Assembly (NCBI RefSeq): GCF_019279795.1
Contig: NC_056726.1
Coordinates: 1,133,648,031-1,133,712,030 of the forward strand
Direction of reading: 5' to 3'
Length of the DNA stretch: 64,000 nucleotides
Source: Protopterus annectens
Taxonomy: Eukaryota; Chordata; Ceratodontiformes; Protopteridae
Below, piece by piece: positions 36,685-48,599 of the stretch. Below the pieces are notes generated by a model. The model saw only the letters and a list, made by a program, of their open reading frames with translations, was not told the origin of the DNA and did not search any database. Within the stretch, counting starts at the first letter, position 1. Each line of letters starts with the position of its first letter. The position numbers and the translations under genes were made by a program.

Positions 36685-38505
36685 CATAGGTAGGTACTAA
36701 GCTATCAGCCCTAGGGCCTATACAAGCCTAGCCAAAAAGGTACCCTGGCTTTTGACATCCAAGAAAATGATTTTCCTGTGCCCCTGTTGAGCAGAACCAC
36801 AGAGGTGATCCCCGGGGTGAATTTCTTATTTCCCATCCTTATTTCCCATCCAGTCATCAAGATTTTTCTTGAAGAGTGCTAATGAGGAGCTTTGTTTGAA
36901 ATAGATAGGTAGTTTGTTCCAGAGTATGGGAAGTCTCTGGGACAGGAATCTATCCCTCCAGCATGTTCTGTTTATTGTGGTGACAAGGTTTAGGTCCCTA
37001 GAGCGTGTAGCTCAGATGGATTAGGATTTCTTTTAGTGGAGTATGTCCAACAGCGCTGGGTTTGACATAGCTTTGTATATTAGGCAGAGATCACCTCTGA
37101 GTAGGCAATGTGTGACAGAGAAGCTGGAGTTTTTTGAGACAGTTTGCGTAGGGCATCTGTTTGAGGCCAGTAATCCTCTTTGTGAGGTATTTCTGCGGGC
37201 TTTCCAGTTGTTGTAGATGTCTTGTGAGGTACATACCAAAAGGGACATTGTACTCTATAATGGGTCTAATGAGTGATGAGTAGAGGGGAACAGTGACCTC
37301 TTTTTTCCTGGATGAGAAACCTTTTGTGATGAGGAAAGATTTCCTGACTACTGTGGTGATGTGATTATCAGAGGAGAGACTACTGTCCACCTGTGTCCCA
37401 AGGCATACTTTTGCTGTTAAGTAGACTACCACCTATGTGGTAGCTCATGGGTACAGAGTTTTTATCAAAGGGGATGACAATGCACTTTTGGCATTGAGCT
37501 TGAGGCCATGGCTTTGACACCAGGCATCTGTCTCAGTGAGGCCCTTTTGTATGATGTCCACATTGTTAGCAGTTTCAATTATGGCTCCTAGTTTGCAGTA
37601 ATCTGTGAACTTTGTTATCCAAAGACCTTCTGTGTTAGCCTGGACTTCAGAAAAGTAGATACCAAACAGGAGAGGACCCAGGACTGAACCCTGTGTAACT
37701 CCACTTGTCACTGGTCTGAAGTTGGATTTGGAGTCTGCTACTTTCACAGTATGGGTTCTATCAGTGAGCCAGTTGGCAACCCATCTTGTGACATAGGGAT
37801 TTATACTTAGTTTAGTGAGTTTATCTATAATTCCAGAGTGGGGGATGGTGTCAAAAGCCTTGGCAAGATCTAGATAGGCTGTGTGAACTACCTTACCCTC
37901 ATCTACGACTTTAGTGACTCTTCAAAGAAGTCAGTCAGTTTAAGAGACATGATCTCCTTTTACAAACCCGAACTGGGTGGGGTCCAGAGTTTGGAGATTA
38001 CCAGTGTCTTTGTTTATAAGTTCCATGATAATACGTTCCATGGACTTGCAGACCAGGCTTGTCAGGCTAAGGGGGTGGTAGTTCCTGGGGTCCGTGGTGG
38101 CTCCGGCTTTGTGGAGTGGGATAACTGTCACTGTGCACCATTCAGTGGGCACAAAGCCTGAGGTGAGGCTATGATTGAACATGGTGCTTAGGTGAGGTGC
38201 CTGTTCATTCTGTAGTCCATGTAGAATGCAGCCTGGGATGTTGTCAGGTCCCATGGATGCTGTGTTCTTGGCTTTGGAAAGTGTAGTTTTTACCTGTGCA
38301 GCCATGATTACAGGAACTTTGCATTCTTCCGGTATAGAGATGGGCCCTTTATGGGGTGAGGAGGAGGTAAAGTTAGCACTGAACCTATCTGCCAGGATGT
38401 TGGCAATATATGTTGGTTCTATATATTTAGTGCCATTGTGCTGTAACTCAGAGAGTGTTGCCATTGAGATTCTTGACATAGCTATAGATAGTTGCTGCCA
38501 TAGAT
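36685..38505 (-). mobile_element. CR1-like LINE copy D3, minus strand, 5'-truncated
   Basis: Starts with CATAGGTAGGTACTAAGC and the stem-loop in reverse (CAGCCCTAGGGCC), then ORF2 read leftwards from about 38,505: finger region (189-codon frame, 37,940-38,509: PDNIPGCILHGLQNEQAPHL, NYHPLSLTSLVCKSMERII), motif A lost in a frame change, motif B TSGVTQGSVLGP, motif C FTDYC (second Asp changed to Tyr) and the C-terminal domain to about 36,800. It is inactive. Confidence 0.9.
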
Positions 38506-38639
38506 ACAAACATATGGCTTGAGAGATGTGTTGTAACTCACCACTCTCCAGATGTTTGCAGCAAGTAAACAGGCTTGACTCATATTTATGTGTGCTTCAC
38601 ACTAAATTGTGGTTTAATTTAGAAAAGATGTGAGGGAAT

Positions 38640-38860
38640 CAGAATCATATTTATTGGCCAAGTATGCTGCATACAAGGAATTTGACTGTGGTTTCAGTGA
38701 TTCTCCAAGTATGAATTATGTAAATGACATACAGTACATACAACTATTAAGAACAAGACAGAAAGTACATATACAAACAAGGTGCAAAGTGCAACTCAGT
38801 TCAAGAAATACTGAAATAAACTCTGAAAGAAACAAATATTACAAATATTAACAATATGTA
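38640..38860. repeat. Possible interspersed repeat, class unknown
   Basis: The block CATATTTATTGGCCAAGTAT followed by ACAAGGAATTTGACTGTGG resembles, from memory, a motif common in interspersed repeats of fishes and amphibians. I cannot name the family and see no second copy in the window. Confidence 0.35.
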
Positions 38861-39165
38861 AACAATACTGAAGAATTCTCAGAGGCTTGGGGAAAAAGAG
38901 TACCCCAGCTGAGTTAACCATTTATGAACTTGATAGCATGTGGAAACAAAACCTGAAGATGGACAGAACTCTGAATATCAAATGACCCAATCATCTTCCA
39001 ATTGCAACACGTTATTCTATGCATTTCCACATTTTTGTAAGTATATTATCTAATGTTGAGCCCTTCCTTTTGGTCCTTTGTCCAACATTATATGTGTTGT
39101 ACTGCAGCTTTACTCTCGATGATATGGGTATGTAGGGCAATACAGACATACACGTGCACACACAC

Positions 39166-39169
<4 letters not shown>

Positions 39170-39218
<49 letters not shown>
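39170..39218 (+). repeat. (TA)n microsatellite beside a LINE 3' end
   Basis: About 24 TA units, preceded by a short CA run, immediately before TTTACTTATTTACATTTG, which is the reverse complement of the AAATA-type tail of the L2/Rex1-like LINE. It probably grew from the tail. Confidence 0.95.
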
Positions 39219-39220
<2 letters not shown>

Positions 39221-42013
39221 CTTATTTACATTTGTAGACCGGGAGAGTCCGACTGGACAGAGGTCCATTTTCAGCGGAGGCCCGGGGAGAAAAGCTCCAC
39301 ATTAATTATTATTTGCATTATACAGTTAAAAAACATAGCATTTAAATATATAAATTAGTCCAGCTAAGGATGCAAGACAAGAATAAAACATAGATGTAAA
39401 ACAGCTGTCGAACATAGTACAATTTTAAAATATGGTGACATATACTAAACATGGTTACAAATGTAGTTGAGATTCATCAGTGAACAATTGATGCAATCTG
39501 TTTTTGAGGTACATAACAGCCATTAGCAGTTGTTGCTACAAGATGTTAGTATTATGTGTTAGGTAGCTGGGAACATGAGTAGCCAAGCTTGCTAAGAGTA
39601 GGTTGTTGATAGGGGGACGAGAGAGGTAGTGGGTGGGTAGAGTGGAGTGGATGGTATTAGAGGGGGGGCTGCAAGGGCATATCTGGCAAGTATTTAAGCG
39701 TGATTTTAGTAAGGATTTGAAGTGGCTTAAGACGTTACAGAGGTAATTGAGGATGGGAGGGAGTTCCAGAGTTTGGCTATAGTGCAGGAGAATAATGCTT
39801 CTCCAGCAGAGCTAATGGCTCTTGTGACCTGTAGAAGGTTTTTGTGGCTGGATCTTAGTGATCTCGTGGTTATGTAGGGTTGGAGTAGATTCTGGAGGGA
39901 TGGGACTTTTAGTGGGTGGTTTATTAGTTTGTGGGTGAGTGCAAGTTGGTACCATTGAAGAAAGTGGGGGAGCTCTAGCCAGCCCAGTTCTACTAGTGAG
40001 AGACAGTGATGAGTATGGTAGGAAGCCCCTGTGGCGAATTTGGCGATTTTGTTGTAGTAGGTTTCAAGCTTATTTAGGTCACATTGTCTAAGGTTAGTAA
40101 ATATTGGAGCGGTGTAGAGTAGGGTAGAGATAAGATGAGAATTTGCTACTGAAATCTTAGCTGCTTTGGTAAGTAGTTGCTGATTTCTATATAATGATCC
40201 TAGTTTTTTGTGCACTTTTTTAATGGTCATGGAAATGTGAATGTCAAAGTTTAGTTTGTTTATTTCTACTCCTAGTAATTTGGTGTGTTCTGTAGGATGG
40301 ATGGTGGTGTTGTCTTTTGCTGTGATGTTAAAGTAAGAGCTGTCTAGGGTAGGTTTGGTGGGTTGAAAGATTAGTAATTTTGTTTTGTTTGGGATGAGTA
40401 TTAGTTGGACATTGGATAACCAGGTTTCAACAGAAGAAAATGTTTCCTGTGCGACTTTTTGCAGTTCTGGTAGGGAGTGGGGTATGCAGATGATGGATGA
40501 GTCATCTGCATATTGTATGAGTGTGCCATGTGTTGTGGCTGAGACTACATTATTGGTGAAAATAAAGAGTAGGGGTCCCAGGATTGACCTTTGAGGAACC
40601 CCTATGGAGACTGGTATTGGGGGGATAGGTTGTCCTGCCAAACAACTGCTTGTTGGTGGTCAGATAGGTAACTTTGAAACCAGTTAATGACTGGTTGAGA
40701 GAAGGATAGGTTATTGAGAAGAGAGATGAGTTGTTTGTGTGGGACCATGTCGAAAGCTTTAGAGAGGTCTAGGAAGGTAGCTTAGGAGAGATAACTTGCA
40801 TCTTGATTTTGTAGGATAGTGTTAGAGAAAGAGAGTAAGACGGTGGTGGTGCTATGGTTAGGTTGGAAACCATGTTGTGTGTTGGAGAGGAGGTTGTTAT
40901 AGCAAGGAGGTGATCTGAGACTTGAGAATGAATGCATCTCTCTAGTATTTTGGAGAGTGGTGAGAGAATAGTTATGGGGCGGTAATTGGTTAGATCTGTG
41001 GAGGGGCCTCCTTAGTGTAGGGGAATTATGTGGGAGACTTTCCACAGTGTGGGAACATAACTTTCTGACAGAGCTCTGTTAATCAAGAGTGATATGGGGT
41101 AGGCTAAAGCATCAGCTGCAAGTTGAATGTATTCACTTGGGAGGTTGTCTGCTGCTAATCTGGTGGTTTTAAGTTTAGTTAGTAGTTGTTTTATTTTGGA
41201 GGCAGGAACAGGAGAGAGAGAGAGAAGCTAGTGGGTAGATTGTTAGTTGTAGTTGATGGTGTGGGTTTATTGGGGGGGGGTTGTGTTGTCTAGCTAGTGA
41301 TAGTACGGTTTGTGTAAAGTGATTGTTGAAGGAGGTAGCAATATTTTTGGAGGAGTGAGTTAAGTTGGGAGTGGATGTACTTACTTTACCTGGGTGGAGG
41401 ATGGAGCTTGAGGACCAGAATTGTTTGGGGTTATGTTGGGAGGAGTTAAGGGCAGACTTTTAGCATTGTATTTTGTCCTGTTTTCTAGAACTATGCAATA
41501 GAACCAAAAAGTTTATGAATTTTTGCCTATTAGAGGGGGTTTTGGTTTTGTGCCAGTTGTCTCAGGCTATCCCTGTTTTTCATTTCAAAATTGGTGTATT
41601 TTTGTAGCCATGGGAATGGTTGGGCTCTAGTTTGGGAACGTCTTATGGCGGTGTGGTAATTAAGGATGCTTAGGAATGTTTTATTAAAGTAGTCAACTGC
41701 GTCATCTAGTTTGAGGTATTTTAGAGGTTGTCAATTACAGTCTTAGGGAAGAGCTGAATGACAGAGGGTTGAAGTTAGTTTTTTTGTGTATTTGATGGTA
41801 GATGATGGGTTTTGCTTTATAAAGGTGGTTTCTTAGTAGGAAGGTTGGGGAGTGATCACTGTTATTTATCCTAGTAGGTGACTGGACTAGTTGGCTGAAG
41901 CCATGAACATTCACATGATGGGGTGGGTGGTTGCTAGAGCAGGATTACCAGTCAGTGTTGGTCTCCTAGAATTAAAGTTTCTTGGGGTAGGTGGTGGGTA
42001 GTCCAGCTGAGGA
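39219..42013 (-). mobile_element. L2/Rex1-like LINE copy L1, minus strand, 5' end lost
   Basis: Tail (TAAATAAGTAAA read in reverse) and conserved 3' UTR block at 39,235-39,300. RT and C-terminal domain 39,727-41,045, endonuclease about 41,500-41,990. The endonuclease shows an ILGD motif and SDHS, read on the minus strand near 41,975 and 41,850. RT motif A LDLSKAFDMVPH near 40,775-40,750 and motif C YADDSS near 40,510 are present. The element ends at about 42,013, where a Tc1 fragment begins, so about half of the endonuclease and everything upstream are missing. Confidence 0.8.
39727..40641 (-). pseudogene. L2/Rex1-like reverse transcriptase, C-terminal two thirds (copy L1)
   Basis: A 304-codon open frame. 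Motif B reads GVPQRSILGPLLF (normally GVPQGS) near residue 14, motif C YADDSSI near 45, then IPNKTKLLIFQP and the C-terminal domain (KKLGSLYRNQQLLTKAAK, LLYTAPIF, LWNSLPSSITS). It matches the plus copy at 52.5-53.9 kb in order and spacing. The Gly-to-Arg change in motif B and loss of the upstream frame make it non-functional. Confidence 0.85.
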
Positions 42014-42891
42014 GGTTTTTACACAGAAAAACATCCAGGCCAGCTAAAATTTGCAAAACAATACAGCTAGTCTCCCAAAAGCATGTGGGAAAATGTGTTA
42101 TGGTCTGACGAGACCAAGGTTGAACTTTTTGGCCTCAATTCCAAAAGGTACGTTTGGCGCAAAAACAGCACTTTGCATCACCAAAAGAACACTATCCCCA
42201 CATTGAAACATAGTGATGGCAGTATCATGCTTTGGGGTTGTTTTCTTCAACTGGAACTGTGGCTTTAGTCAAGGTGGAGGAAATTATGAACAGTTCCAAA
42301 TACCAGTTACTTTTGGCCCCAAACCTTCAGGTGTCTGCTAGAAAGCTGAAGATGAAGAGGATTTTCACTTTTCAACATGACACTGACCCCAAGCAGACAT
42401 CCAAATCAACAAAAAAATGGCCTCACCAGAAGAAAATTAAAGTTTTAGAATGGCCCAGCCAGAGCCGTGACCTAAATCCAATAGAAAATATGTGGGGTGA
42501 CCTGAAGAGGGCTCTGCACAAGAGATGCTCTCGCAATTTGACAGATTTGGCGTGCTTTTGCAAGGAAGAGTGGGCAAATATTGCCATGTCAAGATGTGCC
42601 ATGCTGTTAGACTCCTACCCAAGACGAATGAATGTTGTAATTAAATCAAAAGGTGCTTCAACAAAGTATTAGTTTAAGGGTGTGTACACTTACCAAACCA
42701 ACTTATTGTACTTTTTTTATTTTTTATATTTATTCCCCTAACAGATTTGTTTTTCAATTGAACTGTACAGGTTATAGGTCACATTAAAAGTGGGAAAAGT
42801 TTTGAAATGATTTATTGTGGTTTCTTTTTTTTTTATATCACAAAAACCTGGCATTTTAACAGGGGTGTGTGCACTTTTTATATCCGCTGTA
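42014..42891 (+). mobile_element. Tc1/mariner copy 2, 5'-truncated
   Basis: Same family as copy 1. It lacks the left inverted repeat and the first ~700 bp, starting in the transposase at ACAGAAAAACATCCAGGCC. The right inverted repeat (TTTAAGGGTGTGTACACTT at 42,673 to TATATCCGCTGTA at 42,891) is complete. Orientation is opposite to copy 1. The left edge abuts the broken end of LINE copy L1, suggesting a deletion that removed the 5' parts of both. Confidence 0.9.
42083..42660 (+). pseudogene. Tc1 transposase catalytic domain (copy 2)
   Basis: VLWSDETKVELFG carries the first catalytic Asp, FQHDTDPKQTS the second and DLNPIENMWGDLKRAL the Glu, so the whole DDE triad is present. A one-base change near 42,240 shifts the frame in the MLWGCF segment, and the DNA-binding domains are missing. 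It ends at STKY near 42,672. Confidence 0.9.
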
Positions 42892-43169
42892 TCATATGAT
42901 GTTAAACAAAGTGTATGGTAAACAAAAACTCTAGAACATTTTCTGACCGAGAAAATAAAATATTAATTAAAACTCTACAAACATACTATGTATAACTAAG
43001 ATGAATATGATTTACCTTCAAAGACAGTGAATGTACATTTCTAGAGAAAATGGTAATTGAAGTTTATAAAGATTCATCTGAAACTGTCAGACAATGATGA
43101 CTGTGATTCCTTACTAAAATGTAAAATAAAATCAGAATTAAAATCCAAACAAGGCACATCTTTTAAACA

Positions 43170-43607
43170 GGTTCCTATTACGTGATTGAAGTTTTGAAAC
43201 TTCGAACATGACAATATTGAACTTGTCTGTTCAAAGTTTCAAAACTTCGAACACGGTAAAAAAAAAAAAAAAAAGATGCAACAGTAACCAAACTGTTGCA
43301 AAAGGAGGAGCAAGCCGCCCTGCACCCCCCATACCCCCCGCTCTTTAAATATACCAACTCCGAGATCGCACTACAATACAGCAAAGGGAAATATTCCCTT
43401 TCTGCACTATAGTGTGGTCTCAGATTTGGTATATTTAAAGAGTGGAGGGTGGGGGGGGTGCAGCCCCCCTGCTTGCAATAGTTAGTTTGCTGTTGCATCT
43501 TTTATTTATTTATTTTTTTATGTATTCGATCTTCAGCAAGTTCGACTATATGGTTTAGACCATATAGGGTTCGAACTTGTTGAAGTTCGATAACGTAATA
43601 AGAACCC
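43170..43607. mobile_element. Fold-back (MITE-like) element, 438 bp, nearly a single giant hairpin
   Basis: The ends are GGTTCCTATTACGT and, inverted, GGTTCTTATTACGT. Nested inside are GAAGTTTTGAAACTTCGAAC with its mirror, GATGCAACAG/CTGTTGCATC, GCACCCCCC with its mirror, CTCTTTAAATATACCAA mirrored by TTGGTATATTTAAAGAG, and a central AAAGGGAAATATTCCCTTT near 43,383-43,401. Both arms are about 215-220 bp. No protein is encoded. A superfamily cannot be assigned from the ends, and a target duplication is not clear. Confidence 0.85.
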
Positions 43608-43839
43608 CTTTTATATGGGTGGCTGCTGTTCTTACCTGAATCTAACAAGTGTTTACCTATGATCTCTTCAAGGACTACAGCATATCGAGCACTTCTTCGC
43701 TTTGTTTTAATTATACTAATAGCAATTCACTTCACTTCACATGAATGTTAGAACCACTTTGCTTTTCTATAAATTCTTGAAATGGCATTGAACAGCGTGA
43801 AGGTGATTTATGATGCCTGAATCTACAGATACTCTACCT

Positions 43840-44569
43840 TCTATATAAAGTGACTTCTCCTAATGGATAAAAGTATTATATACCTATTTCTACCCTGTGC
43901 CCAATTACCAAAATATTTGACAAACCTTTATATGAGCAACAACTTAAGCACATTAACAGCTATGGGCTATTATATGATACACAGCATAGCTGTCACAAAG
44001 CCTACAATACCTTTACAGCCCTGGTAATGGCCAATAATATTGTAACCTGAATGAGGGACTTATTACTTCAGGTCATACCCTTCTTCTCAACAAAGTCAAA
44101 AGACTCACCTTTGAAGATAACACTATTTGCTCGTTTCACAGCTATCCATAAGACAAAACCTTCCAAGTCCATAACAATGTCTCATTCTCTCCTGCTGGTA
44201 AACTTAATAAATGTGTACCACAAATGTCTGCGCTAGGTTCTTCTATTCCCTCTCTTTGTCAATGATCTCTCCTTAGAGTTAACAAATCTTAAATGAGTAA
44301 TGTATGTAAATGGTGTTCTGCTCCTGCAATCCAGTAAAAGCCACTCTGACCTGAAAATCAAGTTACAGGATAGTTTCACTCAGCTATTCACCTGGCCAGC
44401 TACTAACAGAATACTAATTAATCTTTAGGAAACCAATGTCATGGTCTTTGCCTCTGGCAAGAAATCACTATTTCTCCTATTTTCTTAACAGATCTTAATG
44501 GGAACAGAATACCCAATGCCACTGTACAGATGCACCTAGGCCTAATACTCAACCCTAGCCTTTCCTTTA

Positions 44570-44628
<59 letters not shown>

Positions 44629-45260
44629 TACACACACAGATTTTATAGCTAATAAAGTCATTGCTCAATTAAAACGGTGTCATATGATCAGACACATCAT
44701 TTCACCTGCTGCTTGCAGGGCTATTGCTAAAATATTTTAATACCCAAACCCAAAATATAGCCTTCAGTTTTTCATTATGCATTTAGCTCACACTCACAGA
44801 ATACAGAGTGATGACACTAACATCTGTAGATTCATTCTGTTAGCAGACCCCCAGATGACACACTGCAATTTCTTTAAAAAATTCCAAATGGTTTTCAGTG
44901 CTTCATAGGGCCACTTGTCTTCTGAGTACTATTAATTTACAAGGTGCTACAACATGGTCACAACCCCCTATAAGAGTGAAACTACTTTGACAAGACAGCC
45001 CTTATGTACTCAGAAATAGATAGAACAACAGTTGCACTGTAGTTCACTCTCTGTTTAAAACGGTTGCGGGTGAGACAGCTTTCTGTAGAAAGGGAATTCC
45101 CACCTGCTTACACACATCAAAAATCTAGCAATCATTAAAAGCTTCAAATATGCAATTAAAGAACAACTCTTTACTGCATCTATCTGAAACTGCTACTGAG
45201 AAATGGTAAGGTAATTTATAATCCCATAGCATGAATAATAGAATACATTTAATAAACTCT
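43840..45260 (+). pseudogene. Very old non-LTR reverse transcriptase remnant
   Basis: Fragments in changing frames keep RT order: IFDKPLYEQQLKHI, then GLLYDTQHSCHKAYNTFTAL (like QxGFRxxxSTxTAL), a degraded motif B before FPLFVNDLSLEL, motif C as YVNGVLLLQSS (YADD lost), and a C-terminal-like stretch near 45,100-45,200. Stops are frequent. It belongs to a different, older LINE than the CR1 and L2/Rex1-like copies, family unknown. Confidence 0.5.
44570..44639 (+). repeat. (CA)n microsatellite inside the old RT remnant
   Basis: About 33 CA units with one CATACATA interruption near the right end. Confidence 0.98.
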
Positions 45261-46020
45261 TCTCAGCTTGTTAATGTGTCATTTTGTATCTAACTAGTTC
45301 ACATATATATATAGAGAAGTTTATGTATTATATGTATGATGGCACTCAATTTTATGCATATCTTAACTTACATTTTGTATGCATTTTTTTCAGTGCACTC
45401 GTGATGGGATCTTTTAAAGTTACCCTATCTGCATTCTATTTTACTATGTTCTGAATTTTGCTATGTACATATATAATATTGTTGATTTAAACACTGTCAT
45501 GTATTTTCTGCTCGTTGAGTTCAGGTTGTGGTTGAAAAGAGTCAATAAATAGTCTAGTCCACTTACCTGGCTTACAAATAGGAAATACGTAATAAATAAA
45601 AAGTGTATGAGAACACAGATCACGAGTTATTTATAGCACTTTTATTGTCTGCTGCATACTTTTCTAGTTAGTTTCACTGTGTGTGAGGTATTAACTGGAA
45701 ATTTTCTACATTTGTTAAGCATCTGTTTGGGTTTGTTTGTTCTGATTTTTGTTTCCCATCCTCCCTCCCTATTGGTATCCTGTTCTTATACTTGGTGGCT
45801 TTGCAGGTGCCCACCCCTACTGTAAATTTGATCTGGGACACTCCTCCCAGTCTAGTGTCATTACCTCATTCTACCTAATACAGGGAGAACATTTGAGAAG
45901 GCCAACCCACTTAGTTTCTTAACCTTGAATTATCTTCTGCCCCTCCTTTCTTCCTTTCCACTTTACAAAAAAAACTCTAAGCTTGTTTCCTGCCTTCCCT
46001 GTAAGCAGTCTAGTCCAGAT
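45261..46020. other. No gene seen; AT-rich non-coding sequence
   Basis: Contains several AATAAA-type strings near 45,545-45,600, perhaps the 3' end of the old LINE. Otherwise I see nothing I can name. Confidence 0.4.
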
Positions 46021-46133
46021 ACAGATTTGCTGTATCCAGGACTGTTTGTAAGTTTCTGAGCCCCCAAGTCTTTCTGTGCTGGAGGGAAGCATTTAGCTTA
46101 TCAGTGGGAGTGGTAAGCACTAGGTAGGTTATC
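46021..46133 (+). repeat. CR1 5' UTR fragment
   Basis: CTGTGCTGGAGGGAAGC...TTAGCTTATCAGTGGGAGTGGTAAGCACTAGGTAG matches the 5' UTR of copy D1 at 2600-2655 almost base for base, then breaks into an A-run at 46,135. It could be the 5' part of copy D2, whose similarity to the D1 5' UTR resumes at about 54,205, with everything between inserted later. Confidence 0.6.
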
Positions 46134-46325
46134 TAAAAAAAAAAAAAACACTTTATGCATCAATGCTTAGCTAGGATTAAACTATTCCTGGCATCATAAA
46201 GATAGCTCTTCAAATTTTCCCTTAGAACTAGACAGTTTTTTTTAGTTTCAGCAATCAAATCTTTTTAAAAGTCCTTTCCTATCCCTTCAACCCCTGTACA
46301 GCCCTAGGCTGCTGGCTTCATCCGT

Positions 46326-47041
46326 TGCTCACTACAGTCATGCTACCCCTGGTGTCTCCCTCTATTTAACTAAATTCCAGGCTTCTGGCCTCTGAATTGA
46401 ACCAACTAAAGGAGATCCTACAGTGCTTCCCATTCACTTCAGCCTACCCACTATCTAGGACTTATTAAGTCTCGCTACAGCCATGCTACCCCTGGTGTCT
46501 CCCTCTATTCAACTAAACTCTAGGCTTCCAGCCTCTGAATTGAACCACCTAAAGGAGATCCTGCAGTGCTTCCCATCCACTTCAGCCTACCCACTATCTA
46601 GGACTTATTAAGTCTCGCTACAGCCATGCTACCCCTGGTGTCTCCCTCTATTCAACTAAACTCCAGGCTTCCATCCTCTGAATTGAAACACCTAAAGGAG
46701 ATCCTGCAGTGCTTCCCATCCACTTCAGCCTACCCACTATCTAGGCCTTATTAAGTCTCGCTACAGCCATGCTACCCCTGGTGTGTCCCTCTATTCAACT
46801 AAACTCCAGGCTTCCATCCTCTGAATTGAAACACCTAAAGGAGATCCTGCAGTGCTTCCCATCCACTTCAGCCTACCCACTATCTAGGACTTATTAAGTC
46901 TCCCTACAGCCATGCTACCCCTGGTGTCTCCCTCTGTTCAACTAATCTCCAGGCTTCCAGCCTCTGAATTGAACCACCTAAAGGAGATCCTGCAGTGCTT
47001 CCCATCCACTTCAGCCTACACACTATCTAGGATTTATTAAG
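46326..47041 (+). repeat. 143 bp minisatellite, five units
   Basis: The landmark CATGCTACCCCTGGTG recurs with starts exactly 143 bp apart (46,338; 46,481; 46,624; 46,767; 46,910, counting the base before CATGCT). Inner units are more than 95 percent alike by eye and the first is the most diverged. Two adjacent units share a CATCCTCTGAATTGAAACACC variant, indicating spread by unequal exchange. No coding capacity. Confidence 0.95.
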
Positions 47042-47483
47042 TGTATGTAACCCTCTATTCAGTGCAAAACCAAGAAATAAAAAAACACAGCAGCATGGAA
47101 GCACTAAGAGCTGAGCAAAATATTTAATGGATTAAGCGCTTTCGTCAGTCCTTTCATAATGACTTCTTCAGAATAACAGATCAAAGTAAAAAGCACAATA
47201 CCTCACCTACAAGTAATTACACATCTAATTAACCAATTAATCTTTGAACCCCTGACTACTAACATTTAAAGTGACAAGTGCATTTTCCTATCTAAGCAAT
47301 GAAGTACAGTACTAAAGTGCATACAAAATTTCATATATAAAATGTACTACCATACTAAAAACTTCCTAACAATTAATTTTGTTTTTTAAACAAGACCATT
47401 CATAAAATACAATTTAAAATACATTTGTTGCATATGATATATATAAAATAACAATGGCTGTATGAGTGCTGTTTGAAACTTTA

Positions 47484-48230
47484 TTATAGGTGAAATTCAG
47501 ATTTTAGTTTCAAATAACTGGCCAGTGATACAACCTCATTTAGCCCAGGGGGATTTGTGGCATTCACCCTCAATTGCCACATTAATTCATTATATTCTAG
47601 GAATATATCACTGGGTCCCCCTCCTTCATTTATTTTCACATGTTCCAAAACAAAGAATTTTAAATTATGCATGGGGAATTTACTAAGATGTTTTGCTATT
47701 CTGTTGTTATTATTGCCTTTACTTATGTCATATGCATGTTGGTATATCCGTGTTCTGAAGGTGTTTTTGATTTTCCCAATATAATACCTTTCACACACTT
47801 GGCACAGTGCAATGTATACCACATTCTTTGTACCACAATTACTTTTGTGCCCTTTGCAAACAGTCCTATATTGTGGTATAACTACACTGTCACCTTCAAG
47901 TATGTATTTACACTGGGAACAGTGACCGCACTTTTTGGTATAACCATTATTTTGGGATCCCGTCCCCTCCCTCTTCTGTTCCAACATATTCTTAATACTA
48001 GTATTCTTCTTATAGACTACAATTGGCTTTTCTCCTATCTTGTCCCACGACTGTTCATCATTTTTTAACAAAAAACAATTTTTATACAGAGTGTCTTTAA
48101 TTTGAGGAAACTGGGGGGTAAACGTCAAAATCATTGCTCTATTGAAGGTATTGTCTTCATTGTTCACATTGTGTCCTGCTCTGTTCCCGTTGACTTCATC
48201 TGGTGGGTCAGTCTCTATACCCAACCCCAA
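47484..48230 (-). pseudogene. PLE GIY-YIG endonuclease domain and linker (248 codons open)
   Basis: The 248-codon frame carries the linker (DKIGEKPIVVYKKN), the Cys motif CGHCSQC, VVYIALCQVCERYYIG (the GIY and YIG strands, as VYI...YIG), FRTRIYQH with the conserved Arg and His, then ELMWQLRVNATNPPGLNEVVSL with the closing Glu/Asn helix typical of PLEs. This domain is uninterrupted and all its usual residues are in place, unlike the RT upstream. In PLEs it cuts the target DNA for priming of reverse transcription. Confidence 0.9.
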
Positions 48231-48599
48231 CAGTGGGAAAAATATCCCGCCATTCTTTTATGGGTTACCTCTTGCAATATAAGTAACACAAATTCCCTTA
48301 GGTACCCTCTCCTAATCAACATATCCAAAAGAACATCCCTTTCATATAAGAATGTATCCATCTCACTCACCATTCTTGCTAGCCTGACCCCCTGTCCTTT
48401 GACCAGGGATTTTTTTTGGTGTATAGGGTGGCTGCTTTCAAAGTGTAATAATGCATTTGAATATGTAGGTTTCCTGTATATTGTGGAGGTTAATTTCTTC
48501 AAATCTTGTTTTTTCTTAATCTGTATATTTAGGCAGTTAATGTACTCTAGATTGGTTTCCATAGTAAACCTTAAAAGAGTAGTGTTAGTGTTGAGAAAT

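Noticed and set aside
39170-39218. (TA)n as a cruciform or origin signal
   Set aside because: It adjoins a LINE tail and is most simply a tail-derived microsatellite; no other origin features are seen.
43178-43498. 106-codon open frame on the minus strand
   Set aside because: It lies entirely within the palindromic fold-back element and its composition follows from the mirrored repeats.
46326-47041. Evenly spaced repeats as a CRISPR array
   Set aside because: The whole 143 bp unit is repeated with no unique spacers, there are no cas genes, and the surroundings are vertebrate retroelements.
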